This document shows, one piece after another, positions 16,067-24,592 of a stretch of DNA of 64,000 nucleotides. Under the pieces are notes generated by a model. It saw only the letters and a list, made by a program, of their open reading frames with translations, did no database searches and was not told where the DNA came from. Within the stretch, counting starts at the first letter, position 1. Every line of letters starts with the position of its first letter. The position numbers were made by a program, and so were the translations under genes. The stretch comes from Flavobacterium johnsoniae UW101 (GTDB lineage Bacteria; Bacteroidota; Bacteroidia; Flavobacteriales; Flavobacteriaceae): the NCBI RefSeq assembly GCF_000016645.1, contig NC_009441.1, positions 4,340,001 through 4,404,000 of the forward strand, read 5' to 3'.

Positions 16067-16531
16067 ATGGAAACTTTAAATCAAAAATGGCAGATTGTAT
16101 CGGAAATTGAATTAATCTACAAATCAAAAATCAAAACCTCTGAAAGACCTCAGATCAAATCATCCAAAGACGCTTACTTACTTTTGAAATCCTCATGGGA
16201 TCAGGGTAAGATAGATTATTTTGAACAATTCAAGATCTTGTTTCTGAATCATTCATTCAAAGCCTTAGGACTTTACGAAATGTCCTCGGGAGGAATAACA
16301 GGAACTATAGTAGATCTTCGCATGATATTTTCGGCAGCCCTTAAAGCAAATGCTACAAACATTATGATTACACATAATCATCCCTCAGGAAATACAAGCC
16401 CTTCAGAAGCAGATAAACATATGACTGCAAAGATCAGACAGGCAGGTGAACTGCTTGATATAAAACTATTGGATCATCTAATCATAACCTCGGAGACTTA
16501 CTACTCCTTTGCGGATGAAGGAGCCTTATAG
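16067..16531 (+). CDS. RadC-like JAMM/JAB-domain protein
   Basis: 154 aa. JAMM metal site THNHPSGNTSPSEADKH (about residues 100-117) with an upstream acidic residue, as in the RadC/YsxA family; the N-terminal HhH of chromosomal RadC is missing. Such short RadC-like proteins are common on Bacteroidota integrative elements; the substrate is unknown. Alone, with a terminator at 16692-16719. Confidence 0.88.
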   Translation: METLNQKWQIVSEIELIYKSKIKTSERPQIKSSKDAYLLLKSSWDQGKIDYFEQFKILFLNHSFKALGLYEMSSGGITGTIVDLRMIFSAALKANATNIMITHNHPSGNTSPSEADKHMTAKIRQAGELLDIKLLDHLIITSETYYSFADEGAL

Positions 16532-16691
16532 GCGCCATGTACCATTTTTTATATTGGAATACTCTGCAAATTTATCTTTGAATGCCAGGCTTTGTCTTTC
16601 CATACTTTATCATCTTTCGAATATCCCCAACACATCTGTAACACCTAGTCTGGTTTAAGCTCATTTTTTTCGATTTAAGGCATTATAAAAT

Positions 16692-16719
16692 AAAAAAACA
16701 GCCCAAAGGCTGTTTTTTT
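16692..16719. terminator. Terminator after radC-like gene
   Basis: Perfect 12-bp stem (AAAAAAACAGCC/GGCTGTTTTTTT) with a CAAA loop and T-run, 160 nt downstream of the JAMM gene. Confidence 0.85.
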
Positions 16720-16730
16720 ATTTTATCCTA

Positions 16731-16963
16731 TATTAATGTAAATATCTGATTTTCTGTAAATGTTAGATGCAATAATTAACCCCCAACACATCTGATACAT
16801 TACCAAATTTTTATACGATATTAATATAAATCATTGATAATCTGTAAATGTGTGATGCAATAATTAACCACCAACACATCTAATAACATTACCAATATAA
16901 ATCATTGATAATCTGCAAATGTTTTATGCAATAATTAACCACCAACACATCTGATACATTACC
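16731..16963. repeat. Three tandem repeats carrying IS1-like ends
   Basis: Three similar units (16731-16804, 16819-16893, 16894-16963), each with ATGCAATAATTAAC and then CCAACACATCTGATACATTACC or a close variant. Further copies of the CAACACATC... end are at about 16627, 17511-17530 and 47175-47190. Its complement starts GGGTAATGT, like the presumed right end of the IS1-family element near 47117, so these look like nested or solo insertion-sequence ends. Confidence 0.6.
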
Positions 16964-17043
16964 CAAAAGGCACCCTAACTATGTCTCTAATTATCGTTAG
17001 TACATCAAACTAAGATTACATATTGCTTTTAAAACAATAAATC

Positions 17044-17238
17044 TCAATTTTTGAATATAAAATATCCTATTATACCCGCAAATAATAACATTAATATATA
17101 TCCTGTCCAAACATTTCTGTTTTCATACGCTTGAATGTATTGATCACTAATGCTACCTTTAAATCCTTTTATAATCCAAAAGAAAAATCCCCCAATCCAA
17201 ATTGAGGTAAGTTTCGCTGCGAAAGGTTCTTTTGCCAT
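17044..17238 (-). CDS. Small two-helix membrane protein
   Basis: 64 aa with two hydrophobic segments (IWIGGFFFWII about 13-23 and YILMLLFAGIIGYFIF about 47-62) separated by a polar loop. Not recognised. It sits between IS-end repeats and an RHS cassette; it could be a real small gene or a remnant. Confidence 0.4.
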   Translation of the reverse strand: MAKEPFAAKLTSIWIGGFFFWIIKGFKGSISDQYIQAYENRNVWTGYILMLLFAGIIGYFIFKN

Positions 17239-17319
17239 AGTCTTATTTTTTGTTTTTATTTGTTAGAGTTGTTCCTATTTGATTTAATGTTCTAGAAAAT
17301 ACTATAAATCCTGAATTTT

Positions 17320-17425
17320 TAAAATCGTTACTTTCCAGACTGCCTCTATTAATGCTTCTCCCAGTCTGCCAAATCCACCAGTTGTTCCATCAGCAGCACC
17401 TGGGACATCAGGGTCTTATAAAACC
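17320..17425 (-). pseudogene. Coding remnant without start
   Basis: One minus frame reads DVPGAADGTTGGFGRLGEAL and then IEAVWKVTILKIQDL before a stop, with no start codon and a terminator just beyond. It looks like the end of a lost gene, perhaps a different toxin-tip or core protein. Weak evidence. Confidence 0.25.
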
Positions 17426-17436
17426 TTAATAAAGAA

Positions 17437-17475
17437 AATAAGCGTTGATCCTGCGGAGCAGGATTAACGCTTATT
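17437..17475. terminator. Long-stem terminator
   Basis: AATAAGCGTTGATCCTGC pairs with GCAGGATTAACGCTTATT (loop GGA), one internal mismatch. The right arm and following 60 bp recur at 47118-47190, where an IS1-family element has replaced the left arm. Confidence 0.75.
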
Positions 17476-17552
17476 TGTTATAAATGGAATTTAATGTTTC
17501 TTTTTATCAACACATCCGATACATTAACCACTTTTCAAGTGCTATAAAAGCA

Positions 17553-17580
17553 AAAGCCACTCCATTTAAGGAATGGCTTT
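17553..17580. terminator. Terminator of RHS cassette 1
   Basis: AAAGCCACTCC/GGAATGGCTTT hairpin, just downstream of the immunity gene ending at 17593. The same hairpin and preceding CTATAAAAGCAAAAG sequence follow RHS cassette 3 (57582-57608). Confidence 0.75.
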
Positions 17581-17592
17581 GTGAAAATTAAT

Positions 17593-18027
17593 CTATAAAA
17601 TTCCACGATTTTCTATTATAGCTTTCACTTTTTCATCATCAGATAAATCCCAGTACCACCATTTATTCTCATCGTTCTTTTCAATTTCAAATCTTCTGCT
17701 ATAAGATATTTTAAACAAATGCAAAAGCAGAATAAACGATTTATTAATCTCGTTTTCTGGCAACTCTAAAAGTTTCTTTAAATTATGATTTGCAACACCT
17801 TTTTGAATTAAAATACATGGTGTATAAGTTTTTTTTAAATTACTTTCTTTAATTGCATTTTCAATATCTTCTTCTTTAGGTTTTGATTGCATTATTAGAA
17901 AAAGAATATCGTTCAAAAATTCTTTTTTCTCATTTAAAGTTAGTAAACTAAATACATTCGACAAATCATTTATTTCAACTAAATTTTGTCCAAATTTATT
18001 TACTTGAATCTCTTTTAATAATTCCAT
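17593..18027 (-). CDS. Putative immunity protein for RHS toxin 1
   Basis: 144 aa, acidic and helix-rich, no signal peptide. Begins 8 nt after the toxin tip gene ends, the usual position of a cognate immunity gene, so it probably binds and blocks the nucleotidyltransferase-like toxin in the cytoplasm. No family recognised by eye. Confidence 0.65.
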   Translation of the reverse strand: MELLKEIQVNKFGQNLVEINDLSNVFSLLTLNEKKEFLNDILFLIMQSKPKEEDIENAIKESNLKKTYTPCILIQKGVANHNLKKLLELPENEINKSFILLLHLFKISYSRRFEIEKNDENKWWYWDLSDDEKVKAIIENRGIL

Positions 18028-18035
18028 TTCTATAT

Positions 18036-18944
18036 TTATTTACGAGGTAATACTGTTATGTGTGGCAATTCCGTTCTCACTGCACCTGTAAAAATATCAA
18101 TATTTCTAGCCATATTATCAATAGTTGATTTTGCACCTGGCAAAGAATTTTTAATTTTACTCCAATTTTTACTATTTAATCCTCCTTCTATTACATAATC
18201 CCAATCCGAATACGCCTTTGCAGTTCCACTAGCTCTACTACCAACAACGGTTATAGGTTTACCAATTCTAGTTGCGGCATTTTCAATTCTTAATAATTCC
18301 GAAGCACTAAGAACACCTTTAGAATATTTAGCACCTTTAGCTGCATCTCCTACATATGGTAGTATAGCAATTGCCGCAATCGCCGCATTGCCTGTTTGAC
18401 CTCTTAATAAATATCCAACTGCATTAATCCCATCAATTATTCCCGACGGGTCAGCAGTTCCTAATCCAGCCATCCAATCTTGAGTATCATCAATTTGTTT
18501 AGTCCTAAAATCACTCCTCCATCCTTCATAAAACTTCCCGAAACTATAAGCTTTACTTTGTGCAAGTCCACCAATATTACCATCAAGATGAGAGCCACCA
18601 CCAGAAGTTTTTCTACCTGTAACCGTGACTTCTTTCAAAGCATCAAACCCAGTAAACTCTCCCGTCTCTTGGTCAGCCATTCCTCTTCCATCTTCTCTTG
18701 AGAAAGTTCCACCGCCATCATTTACCCATTTGGTAGACTTATCATTATCACTATTCTGTACTAAAGAATCTACAAATGCTTGAGAAAGTAATCCTGTTGG
18801 GTCAGACCAAAAAATAGGATTATTATAAGAAAAAGTGAAAGGAGATACAGAATAATTCATTTCTGATAAAGCATCAATAGAATTAAATCTTCCTAAAGCA
18901 TTATCATATTGACGATAGTCCATCGCTGTCATGTTAAGCCCCAT
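18036..18944 (-). CDS. Orphan RHS C-terminal tip with nucleotidyltransferase toxin
   Basis: 302 aa. Residues 1-52 are the RHS-associated core end (DYRQYDNALGRFNSIDALSE ... WSDPTGL). The C-terminal 70 residues carry VVGSRASGTAKAYSDWDYVI: Gly235-Ser236, Asp247-x-Asp249 and a later Asp283, the metal and nucleotide residues of the nucleotidyltransferase (NTase) superfamily, expected to modify a target such as tRNA. The in-frame YKYKYNGQEFQDE immediately upstream has no start codon and is cut by a stop, so the rest of the RHS protein is missing: a displaced or donor toxin tip. Confidence 0.8.
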   Translation of the reverse strand: MGLNMTAMDYRQYDNALGRFNSIDALSEMNYSVSPFTFSYNNPIFWSDPTGLLSQAFVDSLVQNSDNDKSTKWVNDGGGTFSREDGRGMADQETGEFTGFDALKEVTVTGRKTSGGGSHLDGNIGGLAQSKAYSFGKFYEGWRSDFRTKQIDDTQDWMAGLGTADPSGIIDGINAVGYLLRGQTGNAAIAAIAILPYVGDAAKGAKYSKGVLSASELLRIENAATRIGKPITVVGSRASGTAKAYSDWDYVIEGGLNSKNWSKIKNSLPGAKSTIDNMARNIDIFTGAVRTELPHITVLPRK

Positions 18945-19047
18945 CTCGTCTTGGAACTCCTGACCATTGTACTTATACTTATAAGGGTCCGCAAAATTTT
19001 TCTATAGAAAGAATGATTCCTTTGCAAAAAATCTCTATATAAATAAG
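18945..19047 (-). pseudogene. Residual RHS core upstream of tip 1
   Basis: Encodes DPYKYKYNGQEFQDE in frame with the toxin tip but has a stop before it and no start. The same stretch (KYKYNG core, variable link, then a conserved AGAACGT junction) precedes the tips at 49272-49380 and 58862-58980, marking the common edge of three cassettes. Confidence 0.55.
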
Positions 19048-19147
19048 AACGTAGTTCAAAAATTTTTTAATAGTAATTAATTCCATTGAAATAATCAATT
19101 AAATAATTTATTGTTGTAGTAGGCTAAATATATTAAAAGTTTAAATG

Positions 19148-20197
19148 TCATTCAAGCCTCCATTCACCATCATTGAATGCAAAATGGCTACCATCATGAA
19201 TTTTATCATAAAAAAAGTCTTTTCTGTTTTCTGTATAGAGTGATAATTTGAATAAATCCGACTGGATTTTTTCACCCTTATTAAAATAGAATACAAATCG
19301 AACAACATAATCTGCCGTCTTTTCAGAAGCAAATAAAAAATGTAGTCTTTCAACATCACCACCTTTAATATAATGTGAAAGATTATATTTCTTATTTCTA
19401 TTTTTTTCTGGACACAAAATAACTAAGTAGATATCTTCAGGTTTTCTTAGACTATAGTATAACTGTTTTGGGTTATTTATCAACTCTTTTTCATTAAACC
19501 AAAGATCACACTTTTCAATTGTGAAATTCTTTTTATATTCATTATCATTTTCATCCAAAAATTCAACAGTAATTCGGGGATGTTCATTGACAGGAACATG
19601 TTGAACTTGCTTGTGTTTAAAATATTGGATATGCCATTTTTGTCTCTCTTCAAAAATCGGAACCACTTTTAAATTTTCAAAGTACTCTTCAATATGCCAT
19701 CTTTCATTTTCTGACAAATAAAGATCTATTTCTTTATAATTAAAAACATTACTGTCTTTTGACTCAAGCAATTCAGAAATTTGGGAAAAAATCTTGCTTC
19801 TTTTCAATAAAATCTCATCAAACTCGAGCTTATCAATTTTAAGTTCAAGTTCTAAAATCTTTTTCTTATCACCAGATTCAATTATTAACTCAAATGACTG
19901 TTGATTTGTTATTTTCTTCAGTTCTGAATTTGATAAAATTGATTTTTTGATCTTTGCTGATCCCCAACCTAAATTTTTACAATAAATTTTAATTTTTCCA
20001 TCCTCAATATCACATTCTAAAACTAGATTTGGCGACCTATTTATGTTACAGCTTAATATCTCAACATCAACACTTGTTATGTAAGCAGTTCCATCACCAT
20101 TATTTATAAATTTAAGATCTAAGATTTCAATATATTTATTTTTATGACTCGAATTATGCTTTTTGAAAAATCTTTCAATTGCAAAGTCTTTAACCAT
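19148..20197 (-). CDS. Hypothetical beta-rich protein of kinase/TPR operon
   Basis: 349 aa, no membrane segment. The N-terminal third (YIEILDLKFINNGDGTAYIT, then VLECDIEDGKIKIYCKNLGWG) looks like an immunoglobulin/CARDB-type beta-sandwich; the middle is helical (about 120-190). Last gene of the four-gene minus operon beginning at 23202. No catalytic motif seen. It may be a target-binding or effector subunit. Confidence 0.65.
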   Translation of the reverse strand: MVKDFAIERFFKKHNSSHKNKYIEILDLKFINNGDGTAYITSVDVEILSCNINRSPNLVLECDIEDGKIKIYCKNLGWGSAKIKKSILSNSELKKITNQQSFELIIESGDKKKILELELKIDKLEFDEILLKRSKIFSQISELLESKDSNVFNYKEIDLYLSENERWHIEEYFENLKVVPIFEERQKWHIQYFKHKQVQHVPVNEHPRITVEFLDENDNEYKKNFTIEKCDLWFNEKELINNPKQLYYSLRKPEDIYLVILCPEKNRNKKYNLSHYIKGGDVERLHFLFASEKTADYVVRFVFYFNKGEKIQSDLFKLSLYTENRKDFFYDKIHDGSHFAFNDGEWRLE

Positions 20198-20217
20198 ATT
20201 ATCTACCGAAACATTTA

Positions 20218-20481
20218 TTATTTCCGGCTTTGCTTTTTTTTTAATTTAGATATACAATAAGCTCCAATACCTAATGCCAATGAAACAATCGCTATCACAA
20301 AAAGATAATTAATTATTTTGTCAATAATTTTAAAAGTATTCTCAGCACCAACATTTTCATAAATATTTAATCCAAGAATTTGTTTAATGACCAAATACAT
20401 GATTAATAATGCTATGCCCGTTATAGATAATGGGGTTTTTATTTTCTCTATTATTGAAAAAATTTTCGATTCTTGTTCCAT
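20218..20481 (-). CDS. Small membrane protein of kinase/TPR operon
   Basis: 87 aa with two transmembrane helices (about 15-35, PLSITGIALLIMYLVIKQIL; and about 52-75, YLFVIAIVSLALGIGAYCI) and a basic C-terminal tail (KLKKKQSRK). Twenty nt upstream of the beta-rich protein gene. It could anchor the complex at the membrane or act as an effector pore. Confidence 0.6.
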   Translation of the reverse strand: MEQESKIFSIIEKIKTPLSITGIALLIMYLVIKQILGLNIYENVGAENTFKIIDKIINYLFVIAIVSLALGIGAYCISKLKKKQSRK

Positions 20482-20587
20482 ATTTATATTTTAGATGTGA
20501 AAACCAACTTTGATCTAAAGTAAGTTAAAAAATTATTTAAAAGATACTTGTAAACTCTATAGCATTATTTTTAAAACTTGAGAGAAT

Positions 20588-22147
20588 CTAAATTACTATT
20601 TCACTTGATTGATTTAATTTTAAAATACTTTCTTTTATAAATATTAAATCTTTATTTACTAATTTCATTTTCTTAACAGTCTCAATATATTCAAATCTTT
20701 CTGGCTGTCTGCTTATTATCAATTCTCTGGTATAGTTAAGAATCGCTGAATTTTTAAAGTAATCGTTTTTAATTTTTTCACTATTTACAATCGCTAATTT
20801 ATACCATTTTTTCCCATCATCTATTTTTCCTCTTCTAAAATTTGTCAATCCAGCAGTAGCTTGAATAACAGGCTTATCATTTTCTGGCAAATCCTCAAAA
20901 GTAGAAATATTCATTTGCTCAAAATAATGGTCAATTTTTTCAAATTTACCAGCTAATGCTGAATAGTAAATGATGTTATTTAATAGTACAACATGATGAG
21001 GATTGGCTTTTAGTCCAATTTTACACAGCGTTATTGCAGCATCAACATCATTTAACAATGAACCTGCTAAATAGCAGCCAAGTAATATTGGCCTTTTTGA
21101 AAATGGAGTATCCGAAAACCATTTTAAACAGTTATAAAAGGCTTCTTTCCAATCCCCTTTTTCAAACTTATCAATAGCATATGCCTCAAAAGGATTAATT
21201 ACACTATCAAATTCAGAGAGGTTTATTTTAAATCTATAGTCATCTTTTGCTATCCATTCAATTTGAGCCAGACTATTATCATTTGGAGCCAACATAGATT
21301 TTTCAAATAATCGTTTTGCATTTTTAAATGATCCTGCATTAAATTCTAATGTACCGAGAGAACCAGACAATTCCGTTAACTCAAAATTTGAAAATTGACC
21401 AGAAGAAGTTAAACTAATACCTGTCTTAATTAATGGCGAATATCGATTCATTAAAGAAGAAGTGGCAATATGAGCAGAAATAAGCCAAGGGTCGTTTTTT
21501 AATGATTTAGATTTTTTTAGATAATAAAGTGCTTGATCATAATCACCGTTGTGAATAAAGTATCTAGTTGCTGATCTCAATATAAAACGATTATCAGGGG
21601 CTAAATGTAAAGCTGTTAATACTGATGGTTTTGCCTGATCTGATTGACCATTTATAGAATATAAACGTGCTAATTCAATCCAATTAATTGGATTAAGAAT
21701 TTCTTCTCTTATTTTATTTTTTGTTTTATTAATTAGTTTGTATAAAACTTTATTATTAATAAGAGATTGGAACTGTTCTATTGTTTCGTAATCAGTCTCT
21801 AATAAATGCTTGAAATTTTGTTGATGCCCTTGTTGTGAACTTTCATTAATAATATTAATCAGCTCTAATAAACTTTCAGAACTATTTTCAGGATTTTTAT
21901 GGATAAAGTCAATCGCTTCCTTAATTTCTAAAATATTAGCAATTCCTGAAATATAGCAGGCATTAATCATTTCAGCAGCAGTTCCTGCATTTTTTTTATA
22001 GCCCCAATCATGAATGACATGATCGATATTTATTTCTACTTTATCAATATTTTTATTTGATATACTCAACTCACCCAATTGCACAGTTCTTTTAAAGTCC
22101 CTCCAATTAGGAATTAATCTTCGCTCTTTAATGTCAAACATTCCCAT
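20588..22147 (-). CDS. TPR-repeat protein of kinase operon
   Basis: 519 aa. Repeated helical pairs typical of tetratricopeptide repeats from about residue 160 to 470 (IELARLYSINGQSDQAKPSV, DYDQALYYLKKS, NAGSFKNAKRLFEKSM, and GKIDDGKKWYKLAI). The first 150 residues are not recognised. It starts 2 nt after the kinase stop, so the two are strongly coupled; TPR partners commonly recruit substrates to bacterial Hanks-type kinases. Confidence 0.75.
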   Translation of the reverse strand: MGMFDIKERRLIPNWRDFKRTVQLGELSISNKNIDKVEINIDHVIHDWGYKKNAGTAAEMINACYISGIANILEIKEAIDFIHKNPENSSESLLELINIINESSQQGHQQNFKHLLETDYETIEQFQSLINNKVLYKLINKTKNKIREEILNPINWIELARLYSINGQSDQAKPSVLTALHLAPDNRFILRSATRYFIHNGDYDQALYYLKKSKSLKNDPWLISAHIATSSLMNRYSPLIKTGISLTSSGQFSNFELTELSGSLGTLEFNAGSFKNAKRLFEKSMLAPNDNSLAQIEWIAKDDYRFKINLSEFDSVINPFEAYAIDKFEKGDWKEAFYNCLKWFSDTPFSKRPILLGCYLAGSLLNDVDAAITLCKIGLKANPHHVVLLNNIIYYSALAGKFEKIDHYFEQMNISTFEDLPENDKPVIQATAGLTNFRRGKIDDGKKWYKLAIVNSEKIKNDYFKNSAILNYTRELIISRQPERFEYIETVKKMKLVNKDLIFIKESILKLNQSSEIVI

Positions 22148-22149
22148 AA

Positions 22150-23202
22150 CTAAAGTTTTAAATAAGATTTTTTTGCCAAAATATCCAGTTTAGTAACTAT
22201 CTTACCGAAATCATACTGGTTTCTAGTAGTTGAAAATACGACAGGAAAACCTCTTTTTCCAGGTATAGGGTAACAGCATATTTTAACAATTTCTGCCAAA
22301 TCTTCCGCCAAATCTTTTTTGTCTATAGACTTTTTAAACTCTTTAAGTGCTAATGGGAAGCTATGAACTAAATAGTCTTTAATGTCATCAAAACTGCCTC
22401 TGAAAGCTGTCCAGTGAAAGGAGGGATCAAGATTTTTACCTATTAATGATGTCATGTTTGCTCCTGTAAAATAAAAAACAATTAAACTTCCTAGAAGATA
22501 CATATCCGTAGCACCTGTTTTTTTGAAGAAATTTGACTCTGAATAACCGTACAAGTACTCTGGCGGTGTATAAGAATTAGCCCCAGTAAATCCACCATTG
22601 TCATGTGGTGCAGCAATATCCATACATAATGATCTTCCTAAATCTCCAACTTTAGTAACAGTCTTATTTTCGTAAAGAAGAATGTTGGAAGGTTTTAAAT
22701 CTTGATGAGATATTCCAACTCCATGTAATTGTTTTAGAGCAACTGCTACGTTATGTAGAGATTTCAACTTCCAATGTATTTCAACATTTTTAGTAAAATT
22801 TATGTGTTCTCTCAAATCTCCTTCAGCCATTTCAAATATTAAATAAGGGACACCTGGAATGGTAAAATCAGGAATGTGCTCTTCACCTTCATCAAGAATA
22901 AGTGAAACTTTTGATAATTTATTGTTTTTACATCTCAAAAGTAAATCTTTCTCAAATTTAAAAGCTGCTGACTGTTCATTTAAAATATCCATTATACTCT
23001 TACCAGCGTGCAACTGAAAAAAAGCATTAAAGTTTATTGCTTTTAAAAAAGCTTCTTTTTCGCCGTTACTAACCAAATAACAAACACTGAAAAATCCACC
23101 TGATGAGCCAGGTTTAGGTTCTATTTTTTTATTAACTCTCCAACCATTTTTTAATACTCTGCCTTCAAGAGATTCTGCCGCACAATCAGGTTTTACTGTC
23201 AT
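22150..23202 (-). CDS. Hanks-type Ser/Thr protein kinase
   Basis: 350 aa, soluble, no transmembrane helix. Gly-rich loop PGSSGGFF (31-38), Lys54 in AFLKA, catalytic loop HQDLKPSN (166-173, HQD in place of HRD), metal loop DLG (187-189, in place of DFG) and the PPEY activation-segment end; all catalytic residues are kept. It lacks the PASTA or sensor tail of housekeeping kinases. First gene of a four-gene operon; kinase-led operons in defence islands (for example Stk2) are known, but this gene order is unfamiliar to me. Confidence 0.85.
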   Translation of the reverse strand: MTVKPDCAAESLEGRVLKNGWRVNKKIEPKPGSSGGFFSVCYLVSNGEKEAFLKAINFNAFFQLHAGKSIMDILNEQSAAFKFEKDLLLRCKNNKLSKVSLILDEGEEHIPDFTIPGVPYLIFEMAEGDLREHINFTKNVEIHWKLKSLHNVAVALKQLHGVGISHQDLKPSNILLYENKTVTKVGDLGRSLCMDIAAPHDNGGFTGANSYTPPEYLYGYSESNFFKKTGATDMYLLGSLIVFYFTGANMTSLIGKNLDPSFHWTAFRGSFDDIKDYLVHSFPLALKEFKKSIDKKDLAEDLAEIVKICCYPIPGKRGFPVVFSTTRNQYDFGKIVTKLDILAKKSYLKL

Positions 23203-23325
23203 ATGTTTTAAGTTATTATATGTTCTGCAATTTAATGAATCCCAATAAATAAATGATTATCAGTTTTTTAAAAAAAAACTAGCTAAAAATATGCATTAAT
23301 CTTTTAGAAAATCTCGTTGATAGTA

Positions 23326-23344
23326 ATTTTATCATTGATAAAAT
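23326..23344. promoter_or_regulatory. Palindrome near kinase-operon transcription start
   Basis: ATTTTATC/GATAAAAT with a 3-nt loop, lying about 10 nt downstream of the minus-strand -7 box at 23362-23355. A repressor operator or early RNA hairpin would fit. Confidence 0.4.
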
Positions 23345-23354
23345 ATTATCCGAT

Positions 23355-23398
23355 CAAATATATAATACTTGACACTTTAACTTTTACGGATAACCGTA
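23355..23398 (-). promoter_or_regulatory. Palindromic activator-type site 2 plus -7 box
   Basis: TACGGATAACCGTA (23385-23398) then, on the minus strand after 22 nt, TATATTTG (23362-23355), a full TAnnTTTG match. Spacing is identical to sites 1 and 4. It drives the kinase/TPR operon starting at 23202. Confidence 0.6.
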
Positions 23399-23460
23399 AT
23401 CTAAAGTGATTTTTAATTTCAAAAAAACTTAGATTGTTTAAGATTTTATATATTAATTAT

Positions 23461-23492
23461 AAAAAAGCCCTCATAATAGAGGGCTTTTTTAG
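23461..23492. terminator. Bidirectional terminator
   Basis: AAAAAAGCCCTC/GAGGGCTTTTTT stem with a short loop, immediately downstream of the XRE antitoxin-like gene ending at 23506. Confidence 0.85.
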
Positions 23493-23505
23493 TTTACAAT
23501 GAATT

Positions 23506-23982
23506 TTACACTGCTTCTAATAAATTACGGTAATCGTATTTTTTATATACTTCAATATTTGCAGATTCTTCTTTCTTCAATTGAATCATTTCATTCTTTA
23601 ATTCAACTCTAAACCATTGGTCTGGTTTAGTATGTGAAAAAGTACTGAGCTTTAATGCAAGCTGAGCATTTAATTTTCTTTCTCCTGATAGATACTTATG
23701 AAGATTACTGTCTCGCATTTCAAAATGAGCTGCTAATGTTTTTTTAGAAAGATTAAGCGCTTTCAAATACATCTTAACAAAATCGAGAATTTTTAAAATC
23801 TGCGTTTCATTCTCACTCTGGATGTAATCTTCCAATTTAAACTGAATAGAAAGCAATTGATTCTTTAATATCTGTTCTTTGGATTGTGTGGAAGAATGTG
23901 ATTTAATAATTTCTTTTAAGTCAGCTTTTTTCTTGTCATTCCAAATATCACTAATTTGAATTTCTTTATTTTTCATATCCAT
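23506..23982 (-). CDS. XRE/HigA-like antitoxin candidate
   Basis: 158 aa. C-terminal half has a helix-turn-helix (LNLSKKTLAAHFEMRDSNLH followed by KYLSGERKLNAQLALKL), like HigA-type antitoxins; the N-terminal half is charged and helical and may wrap the toxin. Its ATG overlaps the stop of the upstream GNAT-like gene by one base (TAATG). Probably binds the perfect 31-bp palindrome at 24525-24555 and represses the pair. Confidence 0.75.
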   Translation of the reverse strand: MDMKNKEIQISDIWNDKKKADLKEIIKSHSSTQSKEQILKNQLLSIQFKLEDYIQSENETQILKILDFVKMYLKALNLSKKTLAAHFEMRDSNLHKYLSGERKLNAQLALKLSTFSHTKPDQWFRVELKNEMIQLKKEESANIEVYKKYDYRNLLEAV

Positions 23983-24494
23983 TAATTTAAAAACTCTGTA
24001 ATTAATTTTTCACCGCCCACAGGAGGAATAATCATTGTTGTCTCTCCATATCTTAGAGCATAATATTTTGTTGAATAAACAGCCATGAGCTTTATCTGAT
24101 TTTCTTGTTCTTCCTCTAAAACATCGAAAGCCAAATATCCTAAATAATCATCTTTGCCGTATTTAAAACTCAGCCTGCAGGCAAAAGCAATCAGACAGCC
24201 TGCTACTTTATCATATTTTCTGCTGTCCCCTCTGTTGTGCGGAGCCACTTCAACGAAAGCCATATAGGGTTCAATCTTGCTTTTCATTTCAAAGATCAGA
24301 CACCCTTCAATTATATCTGGAGTTTCTTCACTCACTAAAATATAAGTTTCATGGCCTGTTTCTTTTGAATGCTTTTTAAAATTGAATCTCCATCCGTCTG
24401 TTATGGAAGGCAGATTAACTTTAACTGATTTAATATCTAAAATTTCAGCATTTACTAAATCATCCGTTTCAATTTTCAGTATTTTTACATTCAT
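23982..24494 (-). CDS. GNAT-like toxin candidate
   Basis: 170 aa. FVEVAPHNRGDSRKYDKVAG and LIAFACRLSFK match the acetyl-CoA-binding stretch of GNAT acetyltransferases (V-x-P-x-x-R-G ... G), and YSTKYYALRYGETTMIIPP the C-terminal motif. Directly followed by an HTH gene, as in acetyltransferase toxin-antitoxin pairs; if so, it may acetylate aminoacyl-tRNA. An element-maintenance role just left of the integrase module would fit. Confidence 0.65.
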   Translation of the reverse strand: MNVKILKIETDDLVNAEILDIKSVKVNLPSITDGWRFNFKKHSKETGHETYILVSEETPDIIEGCLIFEMKSKIEPYMAFVEVAPHNRGDSRKYDKVAGCLIAFACRLSFKYGKDDYLGYLAFDVLEEEQENQIKLMAVYSTKYYALRYGETTMIIPPVGGEKLITEFLN

Positions 24495-24524
24495 TATCTG
24501 AAATTATTCGTTAGACAAATGTAC

Positions 24525-24555
24525 AAATAAATTATACATTTTGTATAATTTATTT
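24525..24555. promoter_or_regulatory. 31-bp perfect palindrome, operator of the TA-like pair
   Basis: Fourteen-bp arms (AAATAAATTATACA and its complement) around TTT, 30 nt upstream of the GNAT-like start. This is the usual position for a type II antitoxin operator. Confidence 0.7.
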
Positions 24556-24592
24556 ACACTTTAAGATTAGTTTAATATCAATCTTTATTGCA

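Noticed and set aside
16731..16963. CRISPR-like array
   Set aside because: Units are long, adjacent and imperfect, with no unique spacers of even length and no cas genes; they look like IS-end repeats.
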